From NCBI RefSeq assembly GCF_004348675.1, contig NZ_SMKN01000004.1, positions 29,545-93,544 on the forward strand: a stretch of 64,000 bases of DNA, in the 5' to 3' direction. The DNA is from Micromonospora sp. KC606 (lineage in GTDB: Bacteria; Actinomycetota; Actinomycetes; Mycobacteriales; Micromonosporaceae). The translations under genes and the position numbers were made by a program. The number at the start of each line of letters is the position of its first letter. Within the stretch, counting starts at the first letter, position 1. Below the pieces are notes generated by a model. It saw only the letters and a list, made by a program, of their open reading frames with translations. It did not search any database and was not told the DNA's origin. This document shows positions 1 through 8,050 of the stretch, one piece after another.

Positions 1-1071
1 CTGCCGGAGGCTGTAGTCGCCCCAGGCCGGAATCAGGTGCAGCCGGCTCGACACGCGGGTGTCCCAGGTGGACACGTTCGGCGTAGGGCGGCCGGCGATC
101 TGCGCCTGCCGTACCGCCGCGCCGGGGTCGCGCCGCAGGCCGGTGATGCCGCGGACCGCCTCGCCCAGCACCCCGTCGCCGTCCCCGGCGAAGCGGATGT
201 GCCGGTCGTGGAGCTGGTCGGTCATCGGCACCTCGAAGCGGATGCCGAGGCCGCTGATGAAGTCCTTCTTCTCGTCCCCGTCGAAGACGAACGTGTGCAC
301 CATCCGGATGCCGTCACTGCCCGCGAAGAAATACAGCCGCACCGTGAACGGCAACCAGCTGCTGCGGCCACGGAAAACCCGGTGCCGTCCCTCGATACGC
401 ACGACCGCACGCACCGGACCGCGCTGTTCGACGGTCACCGTCCGGACCTCGCCGGTGAACCGCTCGGTGCGGACGACGGCCGGGGCATCGTCGGCGTTGT
501 CCCTGCGCAGGCACACGAGCGTGCCGTTCGCGGCGACGGTGCGGCCGGCGCGGACGATCGACGGCACCAGCACGTAACCACTGCGAGCGATCGTGCACTG
601 GACCACGCCGGTGTCCACCTGTATCGCCTTGGCGGTCTCGGTGACCCGTAGTGGCTTGGCCGGCTCGGCGGCCGTGCCGGGGCGCAGCAGGTACGCCTCG
701 GCGGGCGGAACCTCGGTGCCGATCGCGTGGGCGGTCCACTTGACCGAGCCGTCCGGCCAGAAGCCGATCGGCCAGGACTGCACCGGCACCGCCGCGCCCC
801 CGGCGGTGGTCAGGGCCAACTCCTGCCCGCGATTCAGCGTGCCGCGCTTCCAGGGCACGCCCCAGGTCGCGCCGACGAGCGCCGGGGGCGTGCCGCCTTC
901 GAGCCAGCGCAGCGGCACGGCGTCCGGCTCGGCGGCAGCGGCCCTGGCGACGCTGGGTGCGGTGGCGGGCCCCGCCGGCGCCGCGGCAGCAGGCCGGGAT
1001 AGGGGTAGTTGGGAAGCGGCGCCGACGATGGCGGCGCCCGTCAGGAGACTGCGTCTGGGCAGCTGGGACAT
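1..1071 (-). CDS. PcRGLX/YetA-like exo-rhamnogalacturonan lyase family protein, C-terminus outside window
   Basis: Probably an exported enzyme acting on the rhamnogalacturonan-I (RG-I) backbone. The frame opens at ATG 1071, about 6 bases after a GGAG box, and stays open to base 1, so 357 residues are visible and the C-terminus is missing. Residues 1-33 resemble a Tat signal (PRRSLLTGAA followed by an Ala-rich hydrophobic stretch). From about residue 50, the segments PLRWLEGG, GTLNRGQELAL and PIGFWPDGSVKWTAHAI match my recollection of the N-terminal RIFT-barrel domain of the PcRGLX/YetA family (relatives of PL26 lyases). It diverges from the DUF2264 gene, and the shared gap holds a LacI-type operator. 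The family call rests on recalled motifs, so the exact bond cleaved is inference. Confidence 0.72.
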   Translation of the reverse strand, partial: MSQLPRRSLLTGAAIVGAASQLPLSRPAAAAPAGPATAPSVARAAAAEPDAVPLRWLEGGTPPALVGATWGVPWKRGTLNRGQELALTTAGGAAVPVQSWPIGFWPDGSVKWTAHAIGTEVPPAEAYLLRPGTAAEPAKPLRVTETAKAIQVDTGVVQCTIARSGYVLVPSIVRAGRTVAANGTLVCLRRDNADDAPAVVRTERFTGEVRTVTVEQRGPVRAVVRIEGRHRVFRGRSSWLPFTVRLYFFAGSDGIRMVHTFVFDGDEKKDFISGLGIRFEVPMTDQLHDRHIRFAGDGDGVLGEAVRGITGLRRDPGAAVRQAQIAGRPTPNVSTWDTRVSSRLHLIPAWGDYSLRQ

Positions 1072-1115
1072 AGCGCACTCCACGTGGTCGGGTGCCGCGG
1101 TCGAAGGCCGGCTAT

Positions 1116-1127
1116 GGAAACGCTTAC
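1116..1127. promoter_or_regulatory. LacI-type operator between the lyase and DUF2264 genes
   Basis: GGAAACGCTTAC fits the consensus GTAAnCGnTTAC seen at three other gaps of this locus, with one mismatch. It lies 45 bases upstream of the lyase start and about 100 upstream of the DUF2264 start, so one bound dimer could control both. A looser copy, ACAAACGTTTTA at 1249-1260, falls just inside the DUF2264 start. The likely ligand-responsive factor is the LacI protein encoded at 3250-4317. Confidence 0.6.
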
Positions 1128-1230
1128 CATCTCGTGCAGATAATCAGACGCGTCGATAGGGTGTCAAGACCTCGCGTCGCCGAACGCGTTCCTGTTGGCA
1201 GCCACGTTGATCGTCGCGGTGAGGTGCCAT

Positions 1231-3183
1231 ATGCTCCAGCACATCAGTACAAACGTTTTAACCAGGCTCCCACCTGTCGATGGTTTGTCATCGCCGTACA
1301 CCGGGTGGACCAGGGCGCACTGGGAGGCGGTGGCCGACCACCTGCTGGACGCGGTCGCGCCCCACGCGGTGCCGGGTTTCGCCCAGTACCGGCTCCCGGG
1401 CCGGCCCGGGAGTGCCGGCCTGACCAGTGACGGCCTGGAGGGATACGCGCGGACGTTCCTGCTCGCCGCCTTCCGTATCGCCGGTGCGGGCGGCGACGTG
1501 CCGGCAGAACTCATCGAGCGGTACGCGGACGGCCTCGCCCACGGCACGGACCCCGGTGACCGGTACGCATGGCCGGCGCCGGCCGACTGTTCCCAGCAGA
1601 TCGTGGAGGCGGCCTCGATCGCGTTGGCGTTGCACGAGACCCGCCGCTGGCTGTTCGACCGACTCGACAGTCAGGTGCGGGAGCGGGTGGTCGACTGGCT
1701 CGCCGGCTTCGCGGGCAGGCGGACGTGGCAGAGCAACTGGGTGCTGTTCCCCGTCGTGATCCAGCAGTTCCTGGCCGGCGTCGGCGGGCCGCACGAGCCG
1801 GCCGAGATCGCAGCTGGGCTCGACCAGATCGAGCAGTGGTACGTCGGGGACGGCTGGTACACCGACGGCGCCGGGCGGTGCTTCGACTACTACGCCGGTT
1901 GGGCGATGCACCTGTACCCCCTGATGTGGGCACGGATGTCCGGCGACCGGGAGCGCGGCTCCCGGTACCGGGAGCGGCTGCACGCCTTCCTGGAGCAGTA
2001 CCAGCACATGTTCGCCCGCGACGGCGCACCGGTGCACCAGGGCCGGTCGCTGTGCTACCGGTACGCCGCCGTCGCCCCGCTGTGGCTGGGCGAGGTGATG
2101 GACGTCAGCCCGCTGCCCGCCGGGCGCACCCGCCGGATCGCCAGCGGCGTGCTGCGACACTTCGTCGAGCGGGGTGTGCCGGACGAGCGCGGGCTGCTGG
2201 GCCTTGGCTGGTACGACCACTTCCTCCCGACCGTCCAGCACTACTCCGGGCCGGCCTCGCCGTACTGGGCCAGCAAGGGTTTCCTCGGCCTGCTGCTGCC
2301 CGCGGACCATCCGGCCTGGACGGCACGGGAGAGTGCCGCGCCGATCGACGACGGCGACCGGGCCGTCGCGATGCCCGGACCCGGCTGGCTACTGCACGCC
2401 ACCCAGCACGACGGCCTCGTCAGGGTGGTCAACCACGGCAGCGACCGGGCCCGCCACCTCGCGGCCGACGGGTTGGAGGACCCGCACTACACCCGCTTCG
2501 GGTACGCCTCGCACACCGCCCCGGAGGCCGGCGAGGACGCCCGCGTGCGGGCGGTGGACGGTCACCTCGCCGTTGTGGCCCCGGACGGCACGGTCTCACG
2601 TCGCCGCCGGATCGAGCCGATCGCCGTGTTCGACCGGTTCGCCGCCTCCGCCTACGAGGACGGACTGCCGGTCGGTCCGGTGCGGGTGGAGACCGCGTCG
2701 ATCGTGCGCGGGCCGTGGGAGGTGCGCGTGCACCGGGTGACCGCACCGCCGGGCTGCGGGGTACGCGAGGGCGGGTACGCGCTGGCCGACGACCACCCGC
2801 CGGCCGACCAGATCGGGCCCGGGTGGGCACGCGTGCGGCGGCCGGACGGGCTGGCCAGCATCGTGGTCGCCCTGCACGGTCTCCGCGAGGCCGCCGTGGC
2901 GAGATCGGTCGAGTCGAACGCGTACGGCGCGTGCTCCGCCACCCCGTACCTGACGGCGCCCGAACACCCGGGCGGCAGCGCCTTGTACGTCTCGCTGGTG
3001 GCGCTCACCGGCGACCGCGTCGTTCCGGACGCGCTCCGGGAGTCGGTCGTGGCGGCCGTCGACGGGGACCGGGTCGGCGTGCGGTTTCCGGACGGGGAAC
3101 GGGTCGAGGTGGTGATGGGCGCCGCGCCGGCCTATGCCCGCTATCCGGTGGCCGGCGCGTCGGTGCACTGGTCGCCGGCTTGA
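1231..3183 (+). CDS. DUF2264 domain-containing protein, putative carbohydrate-active enzyme
   Basis: A 650-residue soluble protein with no signal peptide or membrane span. The N-terminal half (SPYTGWTRAHWEAVADHLLDAV, LEGYARTFLLAAFRIAG, WYVGDGWYTDGAGRCFDYYAGWAMHLYPL) is typical of DUF2264 (PF10022), an alpha/alpha-barrel-like domain. The C-terminal half looks like a beta-rich domain. I believe this family has been linked to glycoside hydrolase family GH154, but I cannot verify that here. ATG 1231 sits 4 bases after GAGGTG and places the conserved segment about 20 residues in; a TTG at 1195 would add 12 residues. The gene ends 66 bases before the LacI gene and shares the operator gap with the lyase, which suggests cytoplasmic processing of imported RG-I oligosaccharides. 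Confidence 0.75.
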   Translation: MLQHISTNVLTRLPPVDGLSSPYTGWTRAHWEAVADHLLDAVAPHAVPGFAQYRLPGRPGSAGLTSDGLEGYARTFLLAAFRIAGAGGDVPAELIERYADGLAHGTDPGDRYAWPAPADCSQQIVEAASIALALHETRRWLFDRLDSQVRERVVDWLAGFAGRRTWQSNWVLFPVVIQQFLAGVGGPHEPAEIAAGLDQIEQWYVGDGWYTDGAGRCFDYYAGWAMHLYPLMWARMSGDRERGSRYRERLHAFLEQYQHMFARDGAPVHQGRSLCYRYAAVAPLWLGEVMDVSPLPAGRTRRIASGVLRHFVERGVPDERGLLGLGWYDHFLPTVQHYSGPASPYWASKGFLGLLLPADHPAWTARESAAPIDDGDRAVAMPGPGWLLHATQHDGLVRVVNHGSDRARHLAADGLEDPHYTRFGYASHTAPEAGEDARVRAVDGHLAVVAPDGTVSRRRRIEPIAVFDRFAASAYEDGLPVGPVRVETASIVRGPWEVRVHRVTAPPGCGVREGGYALADDHPPADQIGPGWARVRRPDGLASIVVALHGLREAAVARSVESNAYGACSATPYLTAPEHPGGSALYVSLVALTGDRVVPDALRESVVAAVDGDRVGVRFPDGERVEVVMGAAPAYARYPVAGASVHWSPA

Positions 3184-3212
3184 CACTGCCCAACGCGGAG
3201 CCGATTATTTCT

Positions 3213-3224
3213 GTAACCGTTTTC
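3213..3224. promoter_or_regulatory. LacI-type operator upstream of the lacI-family gene
   Basis: GTAACCGTTTTC matches GTAAnCGnTTAC with one mismatch. It lies 26 bases before the regulator's start codon, consistent with autorepression. Confidence 0.6.
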
Positions 3225-3249
3225 TGAAAAACAGTCCCTCGGGGTGGCG

Positions 3250-4317
3250 ATGGCGCGGCGGGCGAGCGAAGCTGCGGAAGGCCGGCGGCGGTCCACGATA
3301 CGCGAGGTCGCCGACCGGGCCGGGGTCTCCGTGGCGACCGTCTCCCGGATCCTGACCGGCAGCTACCCCGCCGCCCCGTCGACACGGGCGCGGGTGATGC
3401 GGGCGGTCAAGGAACTGGACTACGTGGCCAACGCGCACGCCCGGGCACTGGCCGGCACCCCGAACAAGAGCGTCGCGATCGTGCTCAACTCGGTGATCTC
3501 GCCCCACTACGCCCACGTGGCCCAGGGCGTCGAGGCACAGGCCGCCGCCGAGGGCCGGTTGTGCCTGATCGGCACCACCGGCGGCGACCCGGAGCGCGAA
3601 CTCGCCATGGTGAAGTTCATGCGGGAACAGCACGCCGAGGCGGTCATCCTGGTCGGCAACGTGGTGGCCGACGAGAGTTACCGGGAGCGGATGGGCCGGT
3701 ACGCGCGCGCCCTGGCCGCGATCGGCTCCCGGCTGGTGCTGTGCGGGCGCCCGTCGCTCGGCCCCGACGTGCCCGCGGTCGTCGTGGAGTACGACCACGC
3801 GGGTGGCGCGTTCGCGGCCACCAGCCACCTCCTGTCCGCAGGGCACCGGCGGATCCTGTGTCTGGGCTACCGCGCCGGCTACACCACGGTCGAGGGGCGA
3901 CTGGCCGGATACCGGCGGGCGTTGGCCGCGCACCGCGTGCCGCACGACCCCAGCCTGGAGGTCGAGGGCACGATGGAGTGGCACGAGGGCTATCGGATGA
4001 TGACGGAACGGCTGGCCGCCGGGGCCCGCGACTTCACCGCCGTCTTCGCCGTCAACGACCTCATCGCCGGTGGCGCCTACCGGGCACTCGCCGAGCATGG
4101 ACTACGGGTGCCCCACGACGTGTCGATGGTCGGCTTCGACGACCTGCCGCCCTCGCTCGACCTCAACCTGACCACCGTGCACCTGCCCCACGAGGAGGTC
4201 GGGCGCACCGCCGTGCGCCTCGCGCTGGAGCACGAGGCACGCGGCGGCGCACCGCCACACGTCACCCTCGGCACGCACCTGGTCGTACGCGACTCGGTCC
4301 GCCCGCTTGTCTCGTGA
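3250..4317 (+). CDS. LacI-family transcriptional regulator of the RG-I locus
   Basis: A 355-residue DNA-binding repressor. Residues about 15-65 hold a canonical LacI helix-turn-helix (STIREVADRAGVSVATVSRIL), followed by the hinge region around LDYVANAHARALAG. Residues about 70-350 are the periplasmic-binding-protein-like effector domain (FAVNDLIAGGAYRAL, VSMVGFDD). ATG 3250 follows a G-rich stretch; GTG 3244 would add two residues. The gene lies between DUF2264 and the convergent lipoprotein gene. Near-identical palindromes occur upstream of itself, the lyase/DUF2264 pair, the ABC importer and the dehydrogenase, making this the likely regulator of all four units. The effector is presumably an RG-derived sugar; that is inference. 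Confidence 0.9.
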   Translation: MARRASEAAEGRRRSTIREVADRAGVSVATVSRILTGSYPAAPSTRARVMRAVKELDYVANAHARALAGTPNKSVAIVLNSVISPHYAHVAQGVEAQAAAEGRLCLIGTTGGDPERELAMVKFMREQHAEAVILVGNVVADESYRERMGRYARALAAIGSRLVLCGRPSLGPDVPAVVVEYDHAGGAFAATSHLLSAGHRRILCLGYRAGYTTVEGRLAGYRRALAAHRVPHDPSLEVEGTMEWHEGYRMMTERLAAGARDFTAVFAVNDLIAGGAYRALAEHGLRVPHDVSMVGFDDLPPSLDLNLTTVHLPHEEVGRTAVRLALEHEARGGAPPHVTLGTHLVVRDSVRPLVS

Positions 4318-4335
4318 CGACGCCGCCCGCGCGGT

Positions 4336-5976
4336 TCACGTGGCCGCGGCGTACTCGACGGCAAACTCCTCGGCGAGCTTGTCGCCGCCGGCCTGCCTCC
4401 ACTGGGTGACCGCGTCCTTCCAGGCGGACACCGGCTTGCGGCCGAAGACGATGGCCGACACGGCGTCGCCGACGATCCGGTTCAGCTCGGCTGCCTTTGT
4501 GCTCTGCGTCGCCGACCGCAGACCGACCGCGGGGTCGGCCACGCTCTTCGGCAGCACCGCCTTCTCCCACTCGTGCACGGCACGGGCCGCCTCGGGCTGC
4601 CCCGGCAGGTACAGCACGGCCGGCGCGACCCCGATGTACTTGACTGGCAGGTTGGTGTTGTTCTCCGCGCCGGCCAGCGCGGTGGGCACGATGCCGCTGG
4701 CGTTCTTGGTGTAGTGCACTCCTTCGACGCCGTAGTTGGCCAGTTCGTACTCCGCGGTGCCGAACGGCGCGCTGAGGTAGTTGCAGACGCGTAGGAGCAG
4801 CTTGATCCGGTCGGGGCTGGCCTTCTTGAAGGCCACGTGGCCGAAGAAGCCGGTGCCGCGCCAGGGCGTCGGGTCCGGTCCGTACGGCCGGCCGAGGTCG
4901 AGCTGGAACCGGCCGTTGATCTTGGCAAGGGTGTTGGGGGCCACGGAGCCGAACCCGTCGGTGAGCGACAAGACGGTGCCGCTGTGCCAGAACGTCTGCA
5001 GGTCGGTGGCGCTGAGCGTGAGGCTGTCCGGATGGTAGGCACCGGCCTCGGCCAGGCGGCGCATGACTCCGATCGCCTCCTCGAACTGCCCGGTGGTGAG
5101 CGTGCTGACGAACTTCCCACCGTCCACCCGCCACTGGTTGGGCGCGCCGAGCGAACCGGCATGGTAGGTGATCGCCCCGACACCCCCGAACAGGGATTTG
5201 GAGCCCCCGATGCCCCACCGCCGGCCGCCGGTGACCTTCCGCATCGCGGCGACGTACCCCTCGGTGTCCCACTGGACCGGCACGTCGGCCTGGTTGAGGG
5301 CGGTACGGTTGACGAACAGGCTGTTGCCCGGCGCCGGCCGCTCCAGCGGCACGCCGTAGATCCGGCCGTTGATACGGCCCATGGCCTTCCAGGCGCGCGT
5401 CGGGATGTTGGCGAGGTTCGGGTAATCCCGTACCGCGTCGCCGCCGACCAGGTCGGAGATGTCGGCGCACTGCGCCTGGATGAACTCGGCCGCACGGGGT
5501 AGCGCCAGTTGGCTGAACATGATGATGTCCGGCAGGTCGTCGCCGGAGGCCATCAGCGTGGTCATCTTCTGGCTGTACTCGGCGTCGGGGACGACCACGA
5601 TCTTCAGGTTGACGTTGAGCGCCTTGTTGACCGCCTGCCAGAACTGGTTGGCCTCCGCCGGTTTGGGCGGGGCGCCGTAGGTGATGACCATCGCGGTGAT
5701 CTCGGAGCCGTCGCCGACGGTGTCGTTCACCGACCTGGCCACCTGCTGCGGGTAGGTCAGGTACAAGGGCTGCACGCCCTGGTCGTCTCCGGGCGCGTCC
5801 GGCGGCGGGCCGGAGAACGGCACGTGCGCGGGCCAGGGCACCAGATCCTTGCCCGCGTTGCCGACATCGCGTTTGGCGCCGTCACCACAACCGGTGAGCA
5901 GCGGTCCGGCGACACCGGCCAGCGCGCCCGCGCCGGCCAGCCTCAGCAACGACCGCCGGGGAAGATGAACAGCCAT
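4336..5976 (-). CDS. ABC importer substrate-binding lipoprotein, LplA-type
   Basis: A 546-residue extracellular solute receptor. Residues 1-30 form a Tat-type signal (PRRSLLRLAGAGALAG) ending in a lipobox, LLTGC, so the protein should be lipid-anchored. The remainder resembles long family 1 sugar-binding proteins (LplA/YtcQ-like): DLPDIIMFSQLAL, FIQAQCADISDLVGG, GRIYGVPLERPAPGNSLFVNRTALNQ. ATG 5976 has a strong AGGAGGG site. It is the last gene of a three-gene operon after two permeases, 28 bases downstream of the LplC-type gene. The gene for the ATPase is absent, as is usual where a shared MsiK-type ATPase serves many importers. The substrate is probably an RG-I oligosaccharide, inferred from context. 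Confidence 0.88.
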   Translation of the reverse strand: MAVHLPRRSLLRLAGAGALAGVAGPLLTGCGDGAKRDVGNAGKDLVPWPAHVPFSGPPPDAPGDDQGVQPLYLTYPQQVARSVNDTVGDGSEITAMVITYGAPPKPAEANQFWQAVNKALNVNLKIVVVPDAEYSQKMTTLMASGDDLPDIIMFSQLALPRAAEFIQAQCADISDLVGGDAVRDYPNLANIPTRAWKAMGRINGRIYGVPLERPAPGNSLFVNRTALNQADVPVQWDTEGYVAAMRKVTGGRRWGIGGSKSLFGGVGAITYHAGSLGAPNQWRVDGGKFVSTLTTGQFEEAIGVMRRLAEAGAYHPDSLTLSATDLQTFWHSGTVLSLTDGFGSVAPNTLAKINGRFQLDLGRPYGPDPTPWRGTGFFGHVAFKKASPDRIKLLLRVCNYLSAPFGTAEYELANYGVEGVHYTKNASGIVPTALAGAENNTNLPVKYIGVAPAVLYLPGQPEAARAVHEWEKAVLPKSVADPAVGLRSATQSTKAAELNRIVGDAVSAIVFGRKPVSAWKDAVTQWRQAGGDKLAEEFAVEYAAAT

Positions 5977-6004
5977 GCGGTCCCTCCTCTCTAGAGGGTG
6001 TCAG

Positions 6005-6883
6005 TCATGCCTTGAGGGCCCCGGTGAGGACACCCTTGACGAAGTAACGCTGCAGGAACGGATAAACGAGCACGATGGGCGCGGTGGCGAGCACGACCAC
6101 CGCCATCTGTGTCGACTGTGGCGCGGCGGTCGCCACCGCCTCCCCGGTCATGTCGGCTCCACCGGTCACGTACTGCCGCAGGACCGTGCCGATCGGCCAC
6201 TTCGACTGGTCGTTGAAGTAGATGATCGCCTCGAAAAACCGGTTCCAGTACGCCACCGCGTAGAACAAACCGATGACCGCCAGCACCGCCTTGGACAGGG
6301 GCAGCACCACCCGCCACAGGATGGCCAGGTCCCCGGCGCCGTCGATGCGCGCCGCCTCCAGCAACTCGGCCGGAATCGACTGGAAGAAGCCGCGCATCAC
6401 GACCAGATTGAAGACGTTCACCAGGAACGGCAGGATCAGCGCGGCGTACTGGTCGAACAGTCCGGTGGTACGCACCACCAGGAACAGCGGGATCATTCCC
6501 GGCGGGAAGAGAAAGGTGAACAGGATCAGCAGCAGGACCGGCCTGCTCCCGTAGACGCCCGGCCGGCTGAGCGCGTACGCCAGGAAGACCGTGCAGGTCA
6601 GGCTCAACGCCGTGCCGACGAACGTGACACCCGCGCTCACCAGCAGGGCGCGCGTCACGACGCCGCCGTCGAGGATCTCCGCGTACGCGTCGAAGGTGAT
6701 CCGCTGCGGCCACACCACCCAGCCGCCGTTGGCGATCACGTCCTGCGGCGCGGCGAGGCTGGTCGCCACGACAGTCCAGAGCGGGAACAGCACCAGCAGC
6801 ACGACCACGGCGAGCGCGAACGCCTTCGCCGCCCGGATGGCCGGCCCGGGTCGCCCCTGCCAGGCCGGGTACGAATGCTTCAT
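6005..6883 (-). CDS. Carbohydrate ABC importer permease, LplC-type
   Basis: A 292-residue inner-membrane permease with about six hydrophobic helices, beginning MKHSYPAWQGRPGPAIRAAK and then FALAVVVLLVLFPLWTVVAT. The EAA loop that contacts the ATPase is visible as LLEAARIDGAGDLAILWRVVLPLSK. Family length is normal. ATG 6883 overlaps the stop of the preceding permease by four bases (ATGA), so the two are translationally coupled. An apparent longer reading frame reaching to 7366 is only an overlap with that upstream gene. Confidence 0.9.
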   Translation of the reverse strand: MKHSYPAWQGRPGPAIRAAKAFALAVVVLLVLFPLWTVVATSLAAPQDVIANGGWVVWPQRITFDAYAEILDGGVVTRALLVSAGVTFVGTALSLTCTVFLAYALSRPGVYGSRPVLLLILFTFLFPPGMIPLFLVVRTTGLFDQYAALILPFLVNVFNLVVMRGFFQSIPAELLEAARIDGAGDLAILWRVVLPLSKAVLAVIGLFYAVAYWNRFFEAIIYFNDQSKWPIGTVLRQYVTGGADMTGEAVATAAPQSTQMAVVVLATAPIVLVYPFLQRYFVKGVLTGALKA

Positions 6884-7917
6884 CGCTGGTACACCCCCTG
6901 CTCGCCGAGCCGGTGCGCGACCTTGTTCGCCGTGTAGACGAGCGCGACGCCGATGACGCCCTTGAACAGGCCGGCCGCGGCCGCGTAGCCGAACTCGCCG
7001 TTGGCGAAGCCGGTGAAGTACACGAACGTGTCGAGCACCTCCCCCACCTCCGGGCCGACCGCCTGCCGTTGCAGGAAGAACTGCTCGAAGCCGACGTCCA
7101 GGAACTCGCCGAGCCGCAGCACGACCAGCAGCACGAGGACCGGCCGGATGCCCGGCAGCGTCACGTGCCACAGCCGCCGCCACCAGCCGGCACCGTCCAA
7201 CGCCGACGCCTCGTACTGTTGCTCGTCCACCTGCGACAACGCGGCGAGGAAGATGATGGTGGCCCAGCCGCACTCCTTCCAGAGCACCTGCGCGACGACC
7301 AGCGGCTTGTACGCGTCCGGGTTGCCGATGACATGGATGGAGCCCAGGCCCAGATCGCCGAGCCATCCGTTGACCACGCCGGCGCCGCCGAGCATGTGCT
7401 GGAACAACGCCACGACGATCACCCAGGACAGGAAGTGCGGCAGGTACACCACACTCTGCACGAACCGCCTGACGACGTCACCGACCAGGCTGTGCAGCAG
7501 CAGCGCCAGGGCCAGCGGCGCGGGGAAGAAGAAGACGAGCTGGAGCGCGGCGATCACCACGGTGTTGCGGACAGCGTTCCAGAAGCCCGGATCGCCGAAC
7601 ATCTGCTGGAAGTTCGCCAGCCCGACCCATTCGCTGCCCGCGATGCCCAGGAACGGCACATAGTCCAGGAAGGCCAGCGTGTTGCCGAACAGCGCTCCAT
7701 AGTGGAAGACCACGAAGTAGGCCACGCCGGGGACCATCAACAGCAGCAGCAGTCGATCCCGCCGGATCCGCTGGCGATGGCCCCGCCGCGCCCCGGGTCG
7801 GACGCCCCGGTCACCGCGGCCCGCGGGGGCCGTGGGACGCCGCCCGACGTCGGACGACCGCTGTGCATCGATCGCGCTCACGTCGGCGGCCCCTCCCGTG
7901 ACCGTGACCTTCGTCAT
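6880..7917 (-). CDS. Carbohydrate ABC importer permease, LplB-type
   Basis: A 345-residue permease and the first gene of the importer operon. An Arg-rich N-terminal tail of about 45 residues precedes the first helix (LLLLLMVPGVAYFVVFHYG). The EAA loop reads YEASALDGAGWWRRLWHVTLPG. ATG 7917 is preferred over an in-frame TTG at 7929, although neither has a strong ribosome-binding site. A LacI-type operator lies 26-37 bases upstream. The importer should bring RG-I-derived oligosaccharides to the intracellular enzymes of the locus; substrate identity is inferred from neighbours. Confidence 0.88.
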   Translation of the reverse strand: MTKVTVTGGAADVSAIDAQRSSDVGRRPTAPAGRGDRGVRPGARRGHRQRIRRDRLLLLLMVPGVAYFVVFHYGALFGNTLAFLDYVPFLGIAGSEWVGLANFQQMFGDPGFWNAVRNTVVIAALQLVFFFPAPLALALLLHSLVGDVVRRFVQSVVYLPHFLSWVIVVALFQHMLGGAGVVNGWLGDLGLGSIHVIGNPDAYKPLVVAQVLWKECGWATIIFLAALSQVDEQQYEASALDGAGWWRRLWHVTLPGIRPVLVLLVVLRLGEFLDVGFEQFFLQRQAVGPEVGEVLDTFVYFTGFANGEFGYAAAAGLFKGVIGVALVYTANKVAHRLGEQGVYQR

Positions 7918-7942
7918 CGGCCGTACCAAGGTGGGACGAAGA

Positions 7943-7954
7943 TAAAGCGCTTAC
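7943..7954. promoter_or_regulatory. LacI-type operator upstream of the ABC importer operon
   Basis: TAAAGCGCTTAC matches GTAAnCGnTTAC at 8 of 10 defined positions and lies just upstream of the LplB-type gene. It is about 57 bases from a perfect copy that serves the divergent dehydrogenase gene, so looping between the two sites is possible. Confidence 0.5.
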
Positions 7955-8010
7955 GTGTGCGAGTCAACCACTGGACCTTGTCCGCTCTCGATACGTAGGC
8001 TCTTCCACGG

Positions 8011-8022
8011 GTAACCGTTTAC
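8011..8022. promoter_or_regulatory. LacI-type operator, perfect consensus, upstream of the dehydrogenase
   Basis: GTAACCGTTTAC matches the locus consensus GTAAnCGnTTAC at every defined position. It lies 28 bases before the GTG start of the D-2-hydroxyacid dehydrogenase. Confidence 0.65.
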
Positions 8023-8050
8023 ATCGACGAGCTCGACCGGAGGTCGGTCC

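Noticed and set aside
6884..7366. A 453-residue protein starting at 7366 on the minus strand
   Set aside because: It only joins a shadow frame of the first permease to the second permease; the latter has its own ATG at 6883 with an ATGA overlap.
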